Part shown: positions 22,744-27,258 of the stretch, piece by piece
Layout: every line of letters begins with the position of its first letter
How positions within the stretch are numbered: the first letter of the stretch is position 1
Assembly: GCA_902475005.1 (NCBI GenBank)
Contig: CABRXV010000021.1
Span: 1-27,258 of the forward strand
Reading direction: 5' to 3'
DNA from: CABRXV01 sp900754955
GTDB taxonomy: Bacteria > Actinomycetota > Coriobacteriia > Coriobacteriales > Eggerthellaceae
DNA: 27,258 nucleotides
The notes under the pieces: generated by a model
What the model saw: the letters and a program-made list of their open reading frames with translations, nothing else
What the model was told of the DNA's origin: nothing
The model's database searches: none
Translations under genes and position numbers: made by a program

Positions 22744-23394
22744 CTACCACGAAGCAGGCTTCTCGGGAACGAACGAGCGGGGCTTCCACAGGATCACACG
22801 ATCGGAATCGCCCGCAGCACGCATGGCGGCGAGGTCGATGAGACGCTGGTTGGAGGAGCCGCACCACTTGAGCGCGAGCGACTTGAGCGATTCGACGAAG
22901 GGGCCATCGACGAGCACGTCGATGTACGCGAGCAGGTCGCGCACGCCCTGCGGGTCGAGGTGCGCGGGGGCAGGCGCGCTGGCGGGCGCGGCAGGGCCAG
23001 CGTCAGTTGCGGCGTCGGCGATGCTCGCGGAGTCGGCATCGGCTGCGGCGGCGTCGGCTGCGCGCGCGATGCGCAGCAGATCCTCGTAGAGGTAGCCCGT
23101 GTACGCCCAGATGCCGTAGCCCTTCTCCTTGAGGCGTCGCGCGAGCTCGGCGCAGGCGACCGCCTGCTCGAACGGCTCGCCACCCGACAGCGTCACGTCG
23201 TGGATGAGGCCGTTGGCGCAGATGTCGTCGAGAACGGCGTCGACCGTAGTGAGCGTGCCGCCCTCGGCAGGCTGGCTCTCGGGGTTATGACACCCTGGGC
23301 AGTGATGCGTGCACCCCTGCACGAACACGCCGTAGCGCAAACCCGGCCCGTCGACGATCGAGTCGGGCACCGCACCGTACAGTCGAATATCCAT
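22744..23394 (-). CDS. nrdG: Anaerobic ribonucleoside-triphosphate reductase activating protein NrdG
   Basis: NrdG is a radical SAM enzyme that makes the glycyl radical of NrdD under anaerobic conditions. The 216-residue protein shows the [4Fe-4S] motif GCTHHCPGCHNP (Cys28, Cys32, Cys35), SGGEPFEQ for SAM binding, and DVLVDGPFVE plus GSSNQRLID in the C-terminal part. An Ala-rich, low-complexity insertion of about 35 residues (around ADAAAADADSASIADA) sits before LLAYIDVLVDGPF, making it longer than E. coli NrdG (154). I choose the ATG at 23394 because AAGGA lies 6 nt upstream; the ATG at 23400 would be directly against it. The gene is separated from nrdD by about 355 bp of repeat-rich DNA. 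Confidence 0.93.
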   Translation of the reverse strand: MDIRLYGAVPDSIVDGPGLRYGVFVQGCTHHCPGCHNPESQPAEGGTLTTVDAVLDDICANGLIHDVTLSGGEPFEQAVACAELARRLKEKGYGIWAYTGYLYEDLLRIARAADAAAADADSASIADAATDAGPAAPASAPAPAHLDPQGVRDLLAYIDVLVDGPFVESLKSLALKWCGSSNQRLIDLAAMRAAGDSDRVILWKPRSFVPEKPASW

Positions 23395-23428
23395 CTTCAT
23401 TCCTTCGTCAAAAAGATGACAGGTGAGC

Positions 23429-23582
23429 AGGTCATTTGTCGTCTTTTGCACAGCGGCAATAGCGACAAACGGACAGGTCGTTTGTCATCAGCAGGCCGCA
23501 TTGCGAACAAAAGTCAGCGAGGGACGTTGAGGAACCGAACGGGCACCTCGACGCCCCTCAGGCTGATGATAAACGACCTGTC
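23429..23582. repeat. Short inverted and direct repeats upstream of nrdG
   Basis: GACAGGTCGTTTGTCATCAG (23472-23491) and CTGATGATAAACGACCTGTC (23563-23582) are inverted copies with one mismatch over 20 bp. A third, direct copy CAGGTCATTTGTCGTC lies near 23429. The first copy also contains a compact hairpin GACAAACG-GACAGGT-CGTTTGTC (23464-23486). Separately, AAAGTCAGCGAG is directly repeated near 23510 and 23629. No gene is supported between nrdD and nrdG. Confidence 0.6.
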
Positions 23583-23669
23583 TATTCGCCATCAGGGAAG
23601 CCCACAACGTCAAGCCGCAGGTCGAGACAAAGTCAGCGAGCGGAGTTCTGGCACGTGCAGATGACGTGA

Positions 23670-23708
23670 GAGGTTCGCGAAGCCTACTTTGGTAGGCGAG
23701 CGAACCTC
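23670..23708. repeat. Long interrupted hairpin downstream of nrdD
   Basis: GAGGTTCGC (23670-23678) pairs with GCGAACCTC (23700-23708), and inside GCCTAC (23682-23687) pairs with GTAGGC (23692-23697) around TTTG. It lies about 40 nt past the nrdD stop. There is no clear T-run, so it may be a processing or partial termination site, or a repetitive extragenic palindrome. Confidence 0.6.
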
Positions 23709-23749
23709 GGAGCGCCAGCTGTGCCGCCAGAACCCCGCGCAGCGTCGGC

Positions 23750-26098
23750 CTATTCCGTCCGCCCCGTCTGGGCAGACGGAACCTGATGCTTCACGCGGTC
23801 GCGCTCCTCGGCGCGCTTGGCGTCGTTGAAGCGGTCGAGCGTGCCCACGAGGTAGCCCGTGATACGACGAATGCGCTCGAAGGGCTGGTAGTGCTCGTCC
23901 TCGGTGCGGCCGCACTTCGGGCACACGTCCTCGATGATGCCGTTGTAGCCGCACACCGGGTCGCGGTCGACCGGATGGTTGACCGAGCCGTAGCCCATGC
24001 CGCATTCCTTCATGTAGCGGATCACCGACTCGAACGCCTCGAGGTTGTCGGCCGGATCGCCGTCAAGCTCGATGTAGGAGATGTGGCCGCCGTTGGTGAG
24101 CGCATGGTAGGGCGCCTCGATGGCGATCTTATCGAACGCCGAGATGTCGTAGTACACCGGCACATGGAAGCCGTTGGTGTAGTAGTCGCGATCGGTCACG
24201 CCGGGAATGACGCCGTAGCGCTCGCGGTCGATGCGCACGAAGCGACCCGACAGGCCCTCAGCCGGCGTGGCGATGAGCGTGTAGTTCATGCCACGCTCGC
24301 GCGAAATGCGATCGCAATACGAGCGCATGTGGCCGATGATCTCAAGGCCGAGGCGCTGCGACTCGGGGCTCTCGCCGTGATGCTTGCCCGTGAGCGCCAC
24401 AAGGCACTCCGCCAAGCCGATGAAGCCCGTGGTGAGCGTGCCGTGCTTGAGCACCTCGCGCTGCTCGTCGGTGGGCTTGAGCTTCTCGGAGTCGATCCAC
24501 ACGCCCTGGCCCATGAGGAACGGCGCGTTGTACACCTTCTTGCGTGCCTGGATCTCGAAGCGCTCGTCGAGCTGCGCCGTGACGAGCTGCAGCTTGGAGT
24601 CGAGCAGATCGAAGAACAGGTCGAGGTCGCCCTTCGCACGAATGGCGAGGCGCGGCAGGTTGATCGACGTGAAGCTCAAGTTGCCGCGACCGGGCGTCAC
24701 CTCGCGGTCGGGGTCGTACACGTTGCCCATGACGCGCGTGCGGCAGCCCATGTACGCGATCTCCGTCTCGGGCGTGCCCTTGTAGTACTGCGCGTTGAAC
24801 GGCGCATCGAGGAAGCTGAAGTTGGGGAACAGGCGCTTCGCCGAGCAGTGCATCGCGAGTTTGAACAGATCGTAGTTCGGATCCTCGGGGTTGTAGTTCA
24901 CGCCCTCCTTCACGCGGAAGATCTGCACGGGGAAGATCGGCGTCTCACCCGAGCCGAGGCCCTCCTCGGTGGCGAGCAGCATGTTCTTGATGACCATGCG
25001 GCCCTCGGGCGAGGTGTCCATACCGTAGTTCACCGAGCTGAACGGCGTCTGCGCGCCAGCGCGCGAGTGCATGGTGTTGAGGTTGTGGATGAGCGCCTCC
25101 ATGCCCTGGAAGGTGGCGCGATCGGTGTCGGCGTAGGCGTTCTTCTGCGCGTAGGCGATGGCGCGCTCGACCACGTCGGCGTCGATACCCGCCGCGACAA
25201 GCTCGCGACGCAGGTCGCCCAGGAACTCGTCGGACGTCTCGAGGCTCGCCCACTGGCCGGTGAGCTCCTCAACCTTCGCGAGCGTCTCCTCGGCGACGGT
25301 GCGCGCGTCTTCGCGATCAGCGAGCAAATCGAGCGCCTCGGCGAGATGCTTCTTGAACACGCGGCGATACGTCTTGCGCACGCCGATGGCCAGACCGTAG
25401 TCGAAGTCGCACACCGACTGGCCGCCGTGCTGGTCGTTCTGATTGGACTGGATGGCGATGCAGGCCAGCGCGCAGTAGCTCGAGATGTCATTGGGCTCGC
25501 GCAGCACACCGTGTCCGGTGGAGAACCCGCCCTTGAAGAGCTTGCGCAGCTCGATCTGGCAGCACGTGGTGGTGAGCGTGTAGAAGTCCATGTCGTGGAT
25601 GTGGATATCGCCCTCGCGATGCGCCTTGGCGAAACGCGGGTCGATGACGCACATCTCGTAGAACTGCTTGGCCGACTCGGAGCCGTACTTGAGCATGGTG
25701 CCCATGGCGGTGTCGGCGTCGATGTTGGCGTTCTCACGCTTCATGTCGGAGTCGGAGGCCTTCGAGAACGTGATGTCCTTGAGCGTCTGGAAGATGCGGC
25801 TGTTCACGTCGCGCACGCGGTTGCGCTCGGCGCGGTAGAGGATGTAGGCCTTGGCGGTCTGCACGAAGCCGGACTCGATGAGCGTCTCCTCAACGAGATC
25901 CTGCACGCCCTCAACCGTCGGGGTGCCCTCGATGGCGCCGCTGTCGAGCTTCTCGACGACCTTGTCGGCGATCTCATCGGCGACGGAGCGGTCCTGCATG
26001 GCCGCGCAGGCGCGGAACGCCTTCTCTACCGCCTCGGCGATCTTCTCCTTATGGAACTCTACCGAGCGTCCGTCACGCTTGATGATGGTCTTAACCAT
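23750..26098 (-). CDS. nrdD: Anaerobic (class III) ribonucleoside-triphosphate reductase NrdD
   Basis: NrdD reduces ribonucleoside triphosphates to dNTPs with an oxygen-sensitive glycyl radical. The 782-residue protein has an N-terminal ATP-cone (about 1-95, MVKTIIKRDGRSVEFHKEKI), then the catalytic barrel. The latter includes DIHIHDMDFYTLTTTCCQIE and a likely thiyl-radical Cys452 in YMGCRTRVMGN. Near the end come a cysteine zinc site (ECGMGYG, VCGYNG and CPKCG) and the glycyl-radical motif RRITGYLVGTLDRFND with Gly748. The first zinc-site cysteine pair is not the usual CxxC. Length is normal (E. coli 712). The promoter region holds two NrdR-type boxes. It points to an anaerobic host, and nrdG follows on the same strand. 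Confidence 0.96.
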   Translation of the reverse strand: MVKTIIKRDGRSVEFHKEKIAEAVEKAFRACAAMQDRSVADEIADKVVEKLDSGAIEGTPTVEGVQDLVEETLIESGFVQTAKAYILYRAERNRVRDVNSRIFQTLKDITFSKASDSDMKRENANIDADTAMGTMLKYGSESAKQFYEMCVIDPRFAKAHREGDIHIHDMDFYTLTTTCCQIELRKLFKGGFSTGHGVLREPNDISSYCALACIAIQSNQNDQHGGQSVCDFDYGLAIGVRKTYRRVFKKHLAEALDLLADREDARTVAEETLAKVEELTGQWASLETSDEFLGDLRRELVAAGIDADVVERAIAYAQKNAYADTDRATFQGMEALIHNLNTMHSRAGAQTPFSSVNYGMDTSPEGRMVIKNMLLATEEGLGSGETPIFPVQIFRVKEGVNYNPEDPNYDLFKLAMHCSAKRLFPNFSFLDAPFNAQYYKGTPETEIAYMGCRTRVMGNVYDPDREVTPGRGNLSFTSINLPRLAIRAKGDLDLFFDLLDSKLQLVTAQLDERFEIQARKKVYNAPFLMGQGVWIDSEKLKPTDEQREVLKHGTLTTGFIGLAECLVALTGKHHGESPESQRLGLEIIGHMRSYCDRISRERGMNYTLIATPAEGLSGRFVRIDRERYGVIPGVTDRDYYTNGFHVPVYYDISAFDKIAIEAPYHALTNGGHISYIELDGDPADNLEAFESVIRYMKECGMGYGSVNHPVDRDPVCGYNGIIEDVCPKCGRTEDEHYQPFERIRRITGYLVGTLDRFNDAKRAEERDRVKHQVPSAQTGRTE

Positions 26099-26389
26099 GC
26101 CGCATCCCTTCTCTTATCTCATTCCACTTCAACGTCTTCGTTTTTCAGCTTCTTCATGCAGCCGGGTTGAACGCTGAGCGCCCGACCCTTCCCGCAGCGG
26201 TGGCGCCAGGCGCCGTCGCATTGCCGTCAACCACAACATACGATGCCCGCGATGCGTTTTCCGCATTATCCGGACATCGCGGCCTTTCTCGCCTCGACCT
26301 GTGGTTTCGCATGTTTCTTCAACACTCTTTCCACAAGCCTATTAACCAACAGAACCACAATATATAGTGTTAACTGGTTTCTTCAGCGG
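26099..26389 (-). other. Long 5' leader of nrdD
   Basis: If transcription starts at the promoter near 26396, the untranslated leader is about 290 nt. It contains a possible stem CCGCGATG/CATCGCGG (about 26279-26244) and the palindrome GGCGCCTGGCGCC (about 26216-26204). I compared it with the cobalamin riboswitch because of a GGGAAGG word but the other conserved parts are missing. No known RNA class is recognised and no small gene is supported. Confidence 0.35.
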
Positions 26390-26424
26390 GTATATATAGT
26401 ACCTGCGCAACGCTGCGCTTACAA
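26355..26424 (-). promoter_or_regulatory. nrdD promoter with two NrdR-type operator boxes
   Basis: CCACAATATATAGTGT (26355-26370) is close to the NrdR consensus, an ACAC-ATATAT-GTGT-like palindrome. A second box around GGTATATATAGTACC (26389-26403) lies 32 bp away when TATATAGT is aligned, about three helical turns, as is usual for NrdR pairs. On the minus strand TTGTAA (26424-26419), 17 bp and TACTAT (26401-26396) form a promoter whose -10 overlaps the second box. Binding of NrdR-dATP would therefore block transcription when dNTPs are ample (family knowledge). Confidence 0.75.
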
Positions 26425-26673
26425 GCGAACAGCGTGTGTTTTTTCGGTATCAATCAAAACATGAAACCTGCGGAAAAGGGTACGAGGGCGCGCGGCGCGA
26501 GACGGGCGCGTGCCCGTTGCGTTCTCATGCGGCGCATGGTCGTCCACCGCGAACGCGGCGATGCGGCGACGCCGCATCCATCCCGCGCTCCGGCGAATGC
26601 GCGAGCGTTTCTCGGATGAAGCGGTGCGCGATCGTGAACGTTGCGCGATCGCACGCGACAGCGAGGGCACGCC
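26425..26673. other. Intergenic region with GC-rich hairpins, no gene seen
   Basis: GATGCGGCG-A-CGCCGCATC (26560-26578) is a perfect 19-bp palindrome and ACGGGC-GCGT-GCCCGT lies near 26503. Either could end the minus-strand gene starting at 27189, but neither has a T-run. Short overlapping ORFs are Arg/Ala-rich and unconvincing. Confidence 0.35.
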
Positions 26674-27189
26674 CTACGACACCGTGCCGTACACCTGCCC
26701 CCAGGCGTGCCCCGTGACGGCTGAGTTCAGCTGGCCGCAGAGCCGCTGACGCGTGTAGTCGCCAGGCGGCAGCAGCGTCACGATGCGCATGAGGTCGTCG
26801 GGCAGATCGGCCGCCTCGGCCGCGATCACCACGTCGAGACGACGCACCGTGAACTCAGCCGGGTCCTCGGGAATCGCCTCGTCGGAGACGGCCGTGCCGA
26901 CGCCCATCTCCTCGTCGAAGGCAGCGAGCCCGAGCAGCGCCGCCGTGTGCGCGGAGACGCCGAAGCGCTCGGCGAAGGTGCCCGCACCAGACGCGGCGGC
27001 TGCAACGTCGTCGCCGCATGTGGCATCGGAGCCGTCGGCCCCCTGCGACGCAGGCGCGGGGCGCTCGCCGTGCGCGGCGCCGCGCGATGCGACCTGCATC
27101 TCCTCCTCGTAGAACAGCGTGTCGACGATGCGCTGAAGCGCGCCGTAGTGCTCGCTGCGCTCGATGTTCGATCCGCGATGGTCGGCCAT
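26674..27189 (-). CDS. Hypothetical protein, 171 residues
   Basis: I do not recognise the family. The protein is acidic and soluble, without a signal peptide or transmembrane helix. Residues 10-35 (SEHYGALQRIVDTLFYEEEM) look helical. A low-complexity stretch (about 36-70) rich in Ala, Gly and Asp follows. The C-terminal half (RRLDVVIAAEAADLPDDLM and PPGDYTRQRLCGQLNSAV) looks like an ordered domain. Coding is supported by a good position downstream of another gene: its ATG lies 3 nt after the preceding stop, and the GAGGAG at the end of that gene serves as its ribosome binding site. The two are probably co-transcribed. Confidence 0.65.
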   Translation of the reverse strand: MADHRGSNIERSEHYGALQRIVDTLFYEEEMQVASRGAAHGERPAPASQGADGSDATCGDDVAAAASGAGTFAERFGVSAHTAALLGLAAFDEEMGVGTAVSDEAIPEDPAEFTVRRLDVVIAAEAADLPDDLMRIVTLLPPGDYTRQRLCGQLNSAVTGHAWGQVYGTVS

Positions 27190-27192
27190 GGG

Positions 27193-27258
27193 CTACTCCT
27201 CGATCGACGGGCCGTCGGACGAGATGATGTCGAGGTTGCCGCCGATCGCCGCCGCCAC
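27193..27258 (-). CDS. C-terminal tail of an unidentified protein (partial)
   Basis: Only the last 21 codons are inside the window, ending GGNLDIISSDGPSIEE then TAG at 27195-27193. Too little is present to name the product. Its stop is 3 nt before the ATG of the next minus-strand gene, so it is the upstream member of an operon. Confidence 0.6.
   Translation of the reverse strand: MAAAIGGNLDIISSDGPSIEE

Noticed and set aside
23395..23451. Longer NrdG with starts at 23451 or 23400
   Set aside because: The extra N-terminal residues do not belong to the family and the only good ribosome binding site fits the ATG at 23394.
23786..26170. 794-residue open frame antisense to nrdD
   Set aside because: The translation is an Ala/Val/Arg/His-rich shadow of nrdD; nrdD has its full set of motifs on the other strand.
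26099..26389. Cobalamin riboswitch in the nrdD leader
   Set aside because: Only a GGGAAGG word and a GCCAC-like word are present; the conserved B12-box context and receptor helices are missing.
1..27258. CRISPR arrays, prophage or insertion sequences
   Set aside because: No regularly spaced identical repeats with unique spacers, no transposase or integrase, and no phage genes were seen; the repeats present are short and degenerate.

Overview
The window is high-GC DNA from an actinobacterium, most likely a strictly anaerobic member of class Coriobacteriia (Eggerthellaceae-like). This rests on an actinobacterial FhaA-FhaB-PstP-RodA/PbpA-PknB cluster, a class III (oxygen-sensitive) ribonucleotide reductase, frequent GTG starts and a complete Tat-lipoprotein PstS. 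The genus is an inference. A perfect 16-bp parS site (21816-21831) and the FHA/PP2C/SEDS/PASTA-kinase cluster, which lies beside oriC in many actinobacteria, suggest an origin-proximal location. I see no phage, transposase, CRISPR array or other mobile gene.

Layout. 1-1541 (-): murT, cut by the window edge. 1773-3047 (+): an ArsB/NhaD/SLC13-type permease behind a structured 5' leader. 3297-3372 (+): tRNA-Thr(CGT) with a strong promoter whose -10 box sits inside a 10-bp inverted repeat, followed by a terminator. 3834-4304 (-): a universal stress protein. 4305-5315: about 1 kb without a convincing gene, holding degenerate tandem repeats. 5316-12638 (+): fhaA, fhaB, pstP, a 919-residue SEDS glycosyltransferase fused to a class B PBP, and a three-PASTA Ser/Thr kinase, ending in a terminator. 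12886-13052 (-): a probable 6S RNA with its own promoter and terminator. 13213-21350 (-): a phosphate regulon transcribed as pstS-pstC-pstA-pstB-pstB-phoU-RR-RR-HK, preceded by 11-bp direct repeats that look like a PHO box. 21816-21831: parS. 21896-26098 (-): nrdD, nrdG and an MscS-type channel, with two NrdR-type boxes upstream of nrdD. 26674-27258 (-): an unrecognised small protein and the tail of another gene.

How the genes work together. The plus-strand cluster couples PASTA-kinase and PP2C signalling, read by FHA proteins, to a peptidoglycan polymerase and its crosslinking partner made as one polypeptide; murT adds a peptidoglycan amidation function. The minus-strand block is a full high-affinity phosphate uptake and sensing unit with two PstB ATPases and two PhoB/PhoP-type regulators for one kinase. 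nrdD and nrdG supply dNTPs under anaerobic growth, probably under NrdR control.
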